From: Bacteroidota bacterium
Lineage (GTDB): Bacteria; Bacteroidota; Bacteroidia; Bacteroidales; GCA-2748055
Assembly (NCBI GenBank): GCA_024244665.1
Contig: JAAEOI010000680.1
Span: 1 to 17,347, forward strand
Reading direction: 5' to 3'
Length of the DNA: 17,347 nucleotides
Below are positions 8,830 to 15,441 of the stretch, in pieces; positions within the stretch are counted from its first letter, which is position 1, and the number at the start of each line of letters is the position of its first letter. A model generated the notes under the pieces. The model did no database searches. It was not told the DNA's origin and was given only the letters and a program-made list of their open reading frames with translations. The position numbers were made by a program, and so were the translations under genes.

Positions 8830-8851
8830 AAAGCCTTGCAAGCCAGGCTTT
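8830..8851 (+). terminator. Terminator-like hairpin after the S9 peptidase gene
   Basis: AAAGCCT (8830-8836) and AGGCTTT (8845-8851) form a 7-bp perfect stem around an 8-base loop, 12 bp after the peptidase stop. The A...T closing pairs are typical of Bacteroidota terminators, but no long T-run follows. Confidence 0.5.
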
Positions 8852-8876
8852 GTCCAAAATAAATTCTGTTAATTAG

Positions 8877-9077
8877 ATCATAGCCCTGGGTTTCATCGCC
8901 CTGATATCGATTATGTAATGTTCACAATCCGGATCCTCCAACGAATGGATCTCTGTTTCGGGAAACCATTTTGAGAATGAATCGGGAGAAATCGTGGTTT
9001 TCAAAGGAGTTAACATCAGGGATCATCATGACCTTGAAGAGGAAGGACACTGGACCCTGGCACACTTCCAGGAGGCC
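8877..9077 (+). pseudogene. GH5-type glycoside hydrolase lipoprotein remnant
   Basis: One frame reads IIALGFIALISIM, a TAA stop (8916-8918), then CSQSGSSNEW, WISVSGNHFENESGEIVVF and KGVNIRDHHDLEEEGHWTLA. The first part looks like a lipoprotein signal with its cysteine directly after the stop. The second part matches the entry strand of GH5 (cellulase-family) enzymes, where a G-x-x-F-x-(D/N)-x-x-G segment leads into VVFKGVN. Similarity ends near HFQEA (9077), before any catalytic Glu. No start codon precedes the signal; a TAG lies just upstream in frame. After 9077 another frame (reading PADVLFVCSHRNY and ending at the TAA at 9149-9151) may be the tail of a gene, but I cannot name it. Confidence 0.6.
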
Positions 9078-9180
9078 TGCCTGCGGATGTGCTTTTTGTC
9101 TGCTCTCATAGGAATTATAGTTTGCATGGAGGTGTGAAGTTTCCATGTTAAAGCACTATATCATGCAAATAACAAAAAAT

Positions 9181-9192
9181 GCAACGGATTGC
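9181..9192. promoter_or_regulatory. LacI-family-type operator upstream of Gfo/Idh/MocA 2
   Basis: GCAACGGATTGC has the GCAA-n4-TTGC layout of LacI/GalR-family operators and differs at only one of 12 positions from the perfect site in front of the broken LacI gene (15399-15410, read on the minus strand). It lies 159 bp before the oxidoreductase start. The interval 9193-9351 is AT-rich untranslated leader in which I see no clear -7 box. Confidence 0.45.
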
Positions 9193-9351
9193 AATTCAAT
9201 ATTTCATATAAAGGGCTCCTCACCGCAGCATAATTAATTCAATCCAATTAATCGACAAACAGACAATTTTATCTATGAAATTTTATTGTTAAATTGCTAG
9301 CTGATTTTCCAAAAAAAAGCAATTAATAGCTAACTAAAAACCTATTTCATC

Positions 9352-10851
9352 ATGAGTAAAGAAAAAGGAAGCGGTATTTCCAGAAGGAGATTTATCGGAA
9401 CCACCGCTGCAGCGACTGCAGGATTTACAATCATACCGAGCCACGTGGTAAGCGGCCTTGGACATGTTGCACCAAGTGACAAGCTGAACATTGCCGGTGT
9501 TGGTATCGGTGGTATGGGATTTGGCAACCTCAAACAGTTGGAATCTCAGAATATTGTGGCCCTGTGTGATGTGGATTGGAAATATGCCAAAAGATGCTTC
9601 GATCATTTTCCGAAGGCTGAGAAATTCTGGGACTGGCGTGAGATGTATGATAAAATGGGTAAGGAAATTGATGCAGTCGTAGTAGCAACTTCCGACCACT
9701 GCCATGCCCTGATTGCCTCCCACGGAATGAGCATGGGAATGCATGCCTATGTACAGAAGCCATTGACCCACTCGGTTTATGAGTCAAGACTGCTCACAGC
9801 CCTGGCTGCAAAGAATAAGGTTGCCACCTCCATGGGGAACCAGGGTTCTTCCGGCGAAGGTGTGAACCTGACTACAGAATGGATCGCCAACGGCGAAATT
9901 GGAGAGGTACACCATGTTGAAGCCTTCACAGACCGACCCATCTGGCCCCAGGGCCTGAATACACCTGCGGAAAGCCACAAGGTACCTGACACCCTTAACT
10001 GGGACCTTTTTACCGGTCCGGCCGAAATGAAAGATTTCAATGAGATTTACCACCCGTGGAACTGGCGCGGATGGTGGGATTACGGAACAGGTGCCCTTGG
10101 AGATATGGCCTGCCATATCATGCACCCGATCTTCGTGGGCCTGCATCTTCAGTACCCAACAAGTGTACAGGGAAGCTCCACCCTCCTGCTTAACGAATGC
10201 GCACCAAGCGCTCAGATGGTGAAGCTTACTTACCCCGAAAGGAAGCCCCTGCCCAACGTGAAATTCCCCGAAGTGGAGGTAACCTGGTATGACGGCGGAC
10301 TCCAGCCCATGAAGCCCAAGTGGTGGCCCGAAGGTAAAAACATGAATAATGCCGGTGGCGGCGTACTGTTCCATGGCAGCAAGGATACAATGGTTTGCGG
10401 TTGTTACGGTAAAGACCCATGGCTTCTTTCAGGCAGGGTACCCGATGCTCCCAAGTTCAGGCGCAGAGTGGAAACCAGCCACGAAATGGATTGGGTAAGG
10501 GCCTGTAAGGAGAGCCCCGAGAACCGCGTGGAGACCGCTTCACCGTTCAGCGAAGCCGGGCCTTTCAACGAAATGGTAGTTATGGGCGTGAATGCTGTCC
10601 GCCTCCAGGGCCTGAACAAGGAGCTGGAATGGGACGGAGAGAATATGGAATTCACCAACATCAGTGACAGTGAAGAGTTAAGGATCTGCATTAAGGATGG
10701 TTTCAAGATCCACGACGGGCATCCCACATTTAAAAAGGATTGGACCGATCCCTTCTCAGCAAAGAAATTTGCTGCCGAACTGGTGAAACATACCCCGAGA
10801 AAAGGTGGTTGGGAGCTTCCTGACATGCCGCTTGAAAATTTCAAATCTTAG
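9352..10851 (+). CDS. Tat-exported Gfo/Idh/MocA family oxidoreductase 2
   Basis: This second family member (499 residues) is clearly different from the one at 967. The leader SRRRFIGTTAAATAGFTI (residues 10-27) is a good Tat signal with the twin arginines at 11-13, implying export of a folded, cofactor-loaded enzyme. The Rossmann motif AGVGIGGMGFG starts at residue 48 (GxGxxG). The usual EKP motif is QKP here (Q135-K136-P137), keeping the catalytic lysine. DMACH at 251-255 provides the conserved Asp and His. Conserved-looking NWDLFTGP, WRGWWDYGTGALGD and GVLFHGSKDTMVCG fit a long subfamily seen in Bacteroidota and Planctomycetota. A DUF1080 remnant begins right after the stop, which hints at a role in 3-keto-glycoside metabolism. 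Confidence 0.88.
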   Translation: MSKEKGSGISRRRFIGTTAAATAGFTIIPSHVVSGLGHVAPSDKLNIAGVGIGGMGFGNLKQLESQNIVALCDVDWKYAKRCFDHFPKAEKFWDWREMYDKMGKEIDAVVVATSDHCHALIASHGMSMGMHAYVQKPLTHSVYESRLLTALAAKNKVATSMGNQGSSGEGVNLTTEWIANGEIGEVHHVEAFTDRPIWPQGLNTPAESHKVPDTLNWDLFTGPAEMKDFNEIYHPWNWRGWWDYGTGALGDMACHIMHPIFVGLHLQYPTSVQGSSTLLLNECAPSAQMVKLTYPERKPLPNVKFPEVEVTWYDGGLQPMKPKWWPEGKNMNNAGGGVLFHGSKDTMVCGCYGKDPWLLSGRVPDAPKFRRRVETSHEMDWVRACKESPENRVETASPFSEAGPFNEMVVMGVNAVRLQGLNKELEWDGENMEFTNISDSEELRICIKDGFKIHDGHPTFKKDWTDPFSAKKFAAELVKHTPRKGGWELPDMPLENFKS

Positions 10852-10852
10852 A

Positions 10853-10954
10853 AAGCCTGTTGTGGTCAATACCCTGACAGAGAAGTAGAAATCTGAAGGC
10901 TGGATCCTGATGTTCGACGTGGAAACCACCAATGGATGGTGTAATTACCATGGA
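10853..10954 (+). pseudogene. DUF1080 (3-keto-disaccharide hydrolase type) N-terminal remnant
   Basis: Immediately after the oxidoreductase stop a frame reads KPVVVNTLTEK, a TAG (10886-10888), then KSEGWILMFDVETTNGWCNY. Intact DUF1080 proteins begin their domain with a pattern like LT..EK..GW.LLFDGKT..GWR.Y, so the match is clear. The conserved DGKT is altered to DVET and the usual GWR to GWC, and nothing recognisable follows about residue 34. DUF1080 proteins act on 3-keto sugars and are commonly encoded next to Gfo/Idh/MocA dehydrogenases, which supports the call. A T9 tract at 10975-10983 lies between this and the convergent nagB end. Confidence 0.65.
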
Positions 10955-10990
10955 ATTCCATCTCTGGACCGGCCTTTTTTTTTGAGCCTC

Positions 10991-13312
10991 TTAAAGCACA
11001 ACTCCTTCCATGGATTTCTCCAGCTGCCTTGCATGCGTCAGGAACTCTTCCAGGCTCATCTCCCTGAAGAATAACAGGCCATGGGTGGTCCTTACCCGCG
11101 GGCTCTCATGCTGGTAGAAGAAGTTCTTGCCAAGAAGGAGCTGTGTAGTTTTAAGCTGGTCCACCCAGATCTTCTTGGTCAGCTCGCTGAATTTGCCATC
11201 ATGCTGGTAGCTCGGGAAGGAGGCTTCAACCTGGCTCAGGTAGCTGTTGGTGAAGGCATCATCCATCACCCCCATGGCATTGAGTGAAACGGGTACGATC
11301 CGGTTGGCCTCTGCGGGGTGAAAACGGTACCAGACATTCCTGTACCCCCAGATTCTCAGTTTGGTGAGGTCCTCCTCTTCGCCCCACAACCTCAGGGCTT
11401 CGGCAATTACCTGCAGAACCTTGTAGTGTGTATCGGGTCCGCTTCCCTCAGGATCAAACGCAAGGCTTACCACTGTGGGTTTAATCTCCCTCAACTGCTT
11501 GAGAATCGGCTCAACGTCACGACTCAGTTTGGGTTGTTCTGTAAAGATGTCCCCGGTATAGAAACCCAGTCGAAGGTGAGAAATATTTTTGTTCCGGATT
11601 CCGAAGCAGGCCCAGACCAGTTCCTCCTCAAACTCACGGATCATCCCCTTTAGTTTCTGGATATCGGGTGTATTAATCTCACCGTCATAACTCTTCCTCA
11701 GCACCGTCAGGATGCTGTTGATCTGATCCCTCAACTGATCAATATTCTTCACTCCATAGAGGCCGACAATATCCCTCACAATACGGTGTGCCAGTCCCCT
11801 GCGTAATTCATAGTCCTCTCCAGAGGCCACCTTCAACAGGTAGTGATTCACGTCCTTATCCCTTTTATGCCGGTATCCCGATTCAAAGAAGTCAGGATAA
11901 CGGGTCATGGTCATCAGCCCCTTATCAAGGAAGTGTTTGGTGTCAACCAGTGCCTCTGTAACAAACTTGTTGGTGACTGCTGTAAAGCCCGATGTGAGGA
12001 CCGAGAAGTGGTTGGCATTGGTCTCATTCCTCATGAGGCGATGAATGTGGGGATTGATCCCCAGCATGATATCGTCATGGTGCGGGCCCGTATGGAAATA
12101 GACCTGCTCGGTCTCTGCGTACATCCCCTTTTTAAATTTATCAAGAGTCGACCCGATCACTGAATTCACCGTATCTTCCCCAAGACCCGGAATCATCCTG
12201 CAGTAGCGGTCATCCTTCAGATCTCCAAGGGTGAGGTGATGCCCGTATTTATCCAGTCTGGAACAGAGATCGATCACAGCCCTGTCGGTTTTCTCCTGGA
12301 TCCACTCTCCCTCCTTGTAGTACGTATCCACAGAGGCCTGCAGGCTGGATGCCGCACCGGTGGTCAGGTAGAACCGGGCCTGATCCAGTTTTGAGAGCAC
12401 GCTGGCAGGGTAAAGCACAGAGGGCTCATTCTCAAGTGCTGCCTTTACCACTGAGGCCTTGGCTTCGCCGGCAGCAAAAATAACTGCCACCGCATCGGGG
12501 TTGTAGGTGATGGTCTCCAGCCCGATAGTGATCACCAGCCTGTTCTTTGAGATTTCGATACCTCCCAGGTCGGAGGCAGCCACAGCCTGGGTCTCGAAAT
12601 TGGTTTCAGTTAGGCGGGTCGCAGAGTGGTGATCCGATCCGCGCGTATTAAAAGCGATGTGCCCGTCGGGACCGATTCCACCGAGGAAAAACCCGATGCC
12701 CCCTTTATCCCTTACCTGTTGTTCATAACGGTTGCACCAGTCGTCGATGGAAAAAACAGACTCCTGCTGGGTCCGCTCAAAATGGCTCTTGGGCTCTCTG
12801 TACCTCAGTGAAAGATCCACCCGGCTGTCGGGGAATACTTCCAGGAAATGGCGGCCGCCTGCCAGGGGGATACTATCCGAATTGATCAGCAATGCACTGG
12901 CGGGATCAAATCCAAATCCACCCAGGTAGTACTTTTTTACATAGTTATAGAAACTGTTATGCTGCTTTGAACTAATGGGGTAGAACTCATCGATCTGCAC
13001 AAACTGCAGTCCCTTCAGGGAGGGCTTTGCCAGGCTGCCAACCCCATACTTGCTTCTCAGATCCTTTACCTTCTTCGAATCCCAGTTCTCCATCAGGTGG
13101 CTGGTCCACTTTATAAAGTATTCTGGGGTCTTACCCGTGGGAAGACTAATCACCCCCCGGGGATTCTCACTGGCCCACTCCAGGAAACGAAGTGCAGTCA
13201 GCAATCCCATCAAAGGGAAATTGTCAACCACTATATAAGGTACATTGGTATTTATTTCAGGCGAACCGGAGAGCTCGAAAAAGGAATGTTCGACTTTTGA
13301 ATTGAATTTCAT
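10991..13312 (-). CDS. nagB: Glucosamine-6-phosphate deaminase fused to a PIG-L-type deacetylase domain
   Basis: This is a 773-residue two-domain protein. Residues ~25-330 are NagB-like: phosphate-binding LPTGKTPEYF (57-66), IDEFYP (107-112, D108) and GGIGPDGHIAFN (211-222, D216 and H218), the catalytic set that turns glucosamine 6-phosphate into fructose 6-phosphate and ammonia. Residues ~400-750 are PIG-L/LmbE-like: HTGPHHDDIMLG (407-418), retaining His, Asp and Asp of the PHPDDE zinc site but with HHDDI spelling, and FDPEGSGPDTHYK (619-631) supplying the late histidine. One protein could therefore deacetylate and deaminate amino-sugar phosphates, although the deacetylase substrate is unknown. 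Such fusions occur in Bacteroidota. It has its own promoter and sits downstream of a terminator, so it is probably separable from the creatininase/UroD unit. Confidence 0.9.
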   Translation of the reverse strand: MKFNSKVEHSFFELSGSPEINTNVPYIVVDNFPLMGLLTALRFLEWASENPRGVISLPTGKTPEYFIKWTSHLMENWDSKKVKDLRSKYGVGSLAKPSLKGLQFVQIDEFYPISSKQHNSFYNYVKKYYLGGFGFDPASALLINSDSIPLAGGRHFLEVFPDSRVDLSLRYREPKSHFERTQQESVFSIDDWCNRYEQQVRDKGGIGFFLGGIGPDGHIAFNTRGSDHHSATRLTETNFETQAVAASDLGGIEISKNRLVITIGLETITYNPDAVAVIFAAGEAKASVVKAALENEPSVLYPASVLSKLDQARFYLTTGAASSLQASVDTYYKEGEWIQEKTDRAVIDLCSRLDKYGHHLTLGDLKDDRYCRMIPGLGEDTVNSVIGSTLDKFKKGMYAETEQVYFHTGPHHDDIMLGINPHIHRLMRNETNANHFSVLTSGFTAVTNKFVTEALVDTKHFLDKGLMTMTRYPDFFESGYRHKRDKDVNHYLLKVASGEDYELRRGLAHRIVRDIVGLYGVKNIDQLRDQINSILTVLRKSYDGEINTPDIQKLKGMIREFEEELVWACFGIRNKNISHLRLGFYTGDIFTEQPKLSRDVEPILKQLREIKPTVVSLAFDPEGSGPDTHYKVLQVIAEALRLWGEEEDLTKLRIWGYRNVWYRFHPAEANRIVPVSLNAMGVMDDAFTNSYLSQVEASFPSYQHDGKFSELTKKIWVDQLKTTQLLLGKNFFYQHESPRVRTTHGLLFFREMSLEEFLTHARQLEKSMEGVVL

Positions 13313-13353
13313 ATGCGTGTAATTAATAATACGTATGACAAATTTCGAGTTTA

Positions 13354-13361
13354 CAAAAGTA
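13354..13361 (-). promoter_or_regulatory. Probable -7 box for nagB
   Basis: On the minus strand TACTTTTG matches TAnnTTTG exactly, 42 bp before the nagB ATG. A TTG about 21 bp further upstream (within the terminator loop) may serve as the -33 element. Confidence 0.5.
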
Positions 13362-13364
13362 TTT

Positions 13365-13396
13365 AAAAAACCAGTGGGTATTCAATTATACCCTGG
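13365..13396 (-). terminator. Rho-independent terminator after the creatininase gene
   Basis: GGGTAT and ATACCC form a perfect 6-bp stem around TCAATT, extended by CCA/TGG beyond a 2-base bulge. On the minus strand the hairpin is followed directly by TTTTTT. It lies 16 bp after the creatininase stop and ends that transcript before the nagB promoter. Confidence 0.7.
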
Positions 13397-13411
13397 GAAA
13401 TATACAGGAAA

Positions 13412-14176
13412 TTAAACTGTATAGAGATCATCCCTTGAAGTGGTAGCCAATTGGGTCATCAGTTGTGATAATTTCTCCGTAACTGCCCTGAAGTATCGTT
13501 CCCCTTTCTCTGCTGTGGCCTTCCGGGGATCTCCGATCCCGGTATCGGAGGTGGCAAGGGTCCACTTCCGTTCGGTCCAGGCCCAGGGCTCATTCAGGCC
13601 TTCAATTCCAAAGCGCTTTGATGCACCGGGTCCAGCCTGCTCGAGAAGAAGCAGCAGATGGGGATGGGTAAACATCATCAGGCTGGTCTCCATCTCATCT
13701 GCGTGATCGCCCTGCTCTTCAAAAATGGTGGTTTTATCCACCGACTGGAACCAGTTGCAGGTAGCCAGCAGCATCTCCGGATAGTGTTGGCCCACCTCCC
13801 GGATCATCTGCTTAAAATCATTGCCACCATGTCCGTTTACCACCAGCAGACGATCGATTTCATGATTATCCAGGCTCTCCACAATGTCCTCCAGGATTGC
13901 CTGCTGCGTACCCGGGTTCAGGTTCAGTGTCATCTCCACATCCATCTGACCGGTATTCACGCCGATGGGGATGGTGGGAAGAACCACCACCTTTGCTCCC
14001 GCTTCCCAGGCCATCTTCGCTGAAGCCCTCACCAGTGCATCGGTTTCAAAATTGTCGGTTCCGTAGGGAAGATGATAGTTGTGCGCCTCGGTAGCGCCCC
14101 ATGGCAAAACAGCCAGATGGTACTCCTGTTCCTTTACATCTCCCCAGTGCGCTTCAGATAAAATATATGGTTCCAT
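13412..14176 (-). CDS. Creatininase-family amidohydrolase
   Basis: This 254-residue metal-dependent amide or C-N/C-C hydrolase belongs to the creatininase fold, which includes creatinine amidohydrolase, FAPy deformylase and the 3-dehydro-scyllo-inosose hydrolase IolN. Metal-site segments are all present: PWGATEAHNYHLPYGTD (25-41, with E30, H32 and D41), VNGHGGND (113-120) and HADEMETS (158-165). The N terminus MEPYILSEAHWGDV is family-like. Its substrate is not determined. The partner context, a UroD-like methyltransferase 24 bp upstream and Gfo/Idh/MocA dehydrogenases nearby, would allow hydrolysis of a keto-sugar or keto-inositol, but that is inference. A terminator follows, so it is the last gene of its unit. 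Confidence 0.85.
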   Translation of the reverse strand: MEPYILSEAHWGDVKEQEYHLAVLPWGATEAHNYHLPYGTDNFETDALVRASAKMAWEAGAKVVVLPTIPIGVNTGQMDVEMTLNLNPGTQQAILEDIVESLDNHEIDRLLVVNGHGGNDFKQMIREVGQHYPEMLLATCNWFQSVDKTTIFEEQGDHADEMETSLMMFTHPHLLLLLEQAGPGASKRFGIEGLNEPWAWTERKWTLATSDTGIGDPRKATAEKGERYFRAVTEKLSQLMTQLATTSRDDLYTV

Positions 14177-14200
14177 ATGTTTGATAATTTAGTTTTCAGT

Positions 14201-15160
14201 TCAGATTCTTGCTTCATGCATGGCTTTCAGATGTGGTGGCGGGGTATTCACTGTGACCTCACAGCCACCGGAAAGAATAAAGCTTCTGCCTCTCTCTTTC
14301 ATACAAAGCGTCCTGGTCTCCGCTGCAATGACATCCGGATTCTTCTCCTGGATCATCGACACCGGATCCAGGTTCCCGCAGCGGACAATCTCCGGACCCA
14401 GTATTTCATGGGCATGATCCATATCCACCATCCAGTCCACATCAACAATATCCGGTTTCAGATCATGGAGCTCCTCAAGCAGATGGGTAATATTCCCGCA
14501 AATGTGCAGCTTCACCTTTGCACCCAGCGATTGAATGTAGGTAAACAGATCCCGGTGAAGTTCTTTCACAAAATCCCTGTAATTCTCTGTGGAAATCTGT
14601 GAACAGATGGCATCCCCCACCCCGATGATCCCGCACCCTGCCTCCACCTGAGCCCTTGCAAAATCTTTCGCAGTAATCACACACTTCTCCATAAGCTGTT
14701 TTACAAAATCGGGCTCCATGAAGAGTTTCAGCAGCACCTCATTCACACCTGCCAGGTCACAGCTCTCTGCAAGCGGACCCTCGATCCAGCCAATCACGGG
14801 AACCTGGCCCCCGGTCTCCCGGACCAGCAGCTCCCCTGCCCTGATCCGGTCGAGGGTTCGTTCAGCTTTGTGGACATCGGGATTCTTCAATGCCCAAATA
14901 TCCTCCATGGTCTCTACGATTGGCATGCGACATCTTGGAACCCCCTCCTCGGGGTAAGAAATCTCAGCCCCAAAGGCAGAACTTTCACGGTAAGGATCGG
15001 AGATCAGGCCCACCGCATCCATCTGGAAATCCTCCATGCACTTCAGGTTACTTTTCACCAGCGCCCTGTAGTCGGAGGCAAACTCCCGGTAGGAAAAACC
15101 GGCATAGTTGGCCGCAAAATGCATCAGGATAGGATGGAACTTGGGTTTCTTATCACTCAT
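14201..15160 (-). CDS. UroD/MtaA-like zinc methyltransferase
   Basis: This 319-residue protein has the uroporphyrinogen decarboxylase fold but the signature of the MtaA/CmuA methyltransferases. H219-I-C221 in KLHICGN plus C300 in SGGCEV form the H-x-C...C zinc site that activates a thiol. The opening MSDKKPKFHPILMHFAANYAG, with MDAVGLISDP near 47-56, is also typical of the non-heme branch. True HemE would show the N-terminal arginine motif for porphyrin binding, which is absent. It likely moves a methyl group between a corrinoid and a thiol, or acts on a small methylated substrate; no corrinoid protein gene is visible here. I use the ATG at 15160: an in-frame TTG at 15187 would overlap the upstream gene's stop and add residues foreign to the family. 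Confidence 0.8.
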   Translation of the reverse strand: MSDKKPKFHPILMHFAANYAGFSYREFASDYRALVKSNLKCMEDFQMDAVGLISDPYRESSAFGAEISYPEEGVPRCRMPIVETMEDIWALKNPDVHKAERTLDRIRAGELLVRETGGQVPVIGWIEGPLAESCDLAGVNEVLLKLFMEPDFVKQLMEKCVITAKDFARAQVEAGCGIIGVGDAICSQISTENYRDFVKELHRDLFTYIQSLGAKVKLHICGNITHLLEELHDLKPDIVDVDWMVDMDHAHEILGPEIVRCGNLDPVSMIQEKNPDVIAAETRTLCMKERGRSFILSGGCEVTVNTPPPHLKAMHEARI

Positions 15161-15183
15161 AGTATTCCGAAAGTTAACTGAAA

Positions 15184-15381
15184 TCAACTACTCCTCAAGG
15201 TGGAATCCCTTACAATGAGCTCATGTTTGAGCAGGATATTCTCGGTAGCCACCTGGCTCTCATGATCCAGTATCTCCATAAGGCTGTTTGCAGCAATCCG
15301 CCCCATATCAATACCCGGGTAATTCACAGTAGTGCGGGCAGCTGCAATGTCATATATGGTTATTTCTCTCTTCTCTGGCAT
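15184..15381 (-). pseudogene. LacI-family regulator with the middle deleted
   Basis: The 65-residue frame begins MPEKREITIYDIA, the exact sort of opening that leads into the helix-turn-helix of LacI-family repressors. It then jumps to RTTVNYPGIDMGRIAANSLM and on to ENILLKHELIVRDST, which is the C-terminal end of the same family. About 270 residues, including the HTH recognition helix and the effector-binding domain, are missing, and the joint at about residue 14 is in frame. The product could not bind DNA in the usual way. A perfect LacI-type operator lies 18 bp before the start. The stop is 23 bp before the UroD-like gene, so the scar keeps the downstream genes in the transcription unit. Confidence 0.78.
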
Positions 15382-15398
15382 GATCCCTTACAAAATAA

Positions 15399-15410
15399 GC
15401 AATCGGTTGC
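15399..15410. promoter_or_regulatory. LacI-family-type operator upstream of the LacI scar
   Basis: On the minus strand GCAACCGATTGC matches the palindromic GCAA-N-CG-N-TTGC pattern typical of LacI/PurR-family operators. It sits in the 60-bp gap between the MFS stop and the LacI remnant, where a promoter for the UroD-like unit would be expected. Nearby TTATTTTG is one mismatch from the TAnnTTTG box and lies 2-3 bases from the operator, a position suited to repression. A second, 11/12 identical site is at 9181-9192. Confidence 0.55.
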
Positions 15411-15441
15411 AAAATGCGGTACAAATGTTACAAAGTGCCTG

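Noticed and set aside
9078..9151. Frame reading PADVLFVCSHRNY after the GH5 remnant
   Set aside because: It may be the tail of a lost gene, but it is too short to assign to any family from sequence alone.
10940..10983. Possible bidirectional terminator between oxidoreductase 2 and nagB (palindrome ATGGAATTCCAT and T9 tract)
   Set aside because: The palindrome has no loop space and is separated from the T-run by about 17 bases, so no convincing hairpin-plus-T structure forms.
15169..15176. Minus-strand TAACTTTC as a promoter for the UroD-like gene
   Set aside because: It mismatches the last base of the consensus and lies only 8 bp from the start codon, too close to provide a leader.
15161..15187. 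Upstream TTG start for the UroD-like gene
   Set aside because: It would overlap the LacI remnant's stop and add nine residues absent from the family's usual opening; the ATG at 15160 fits.
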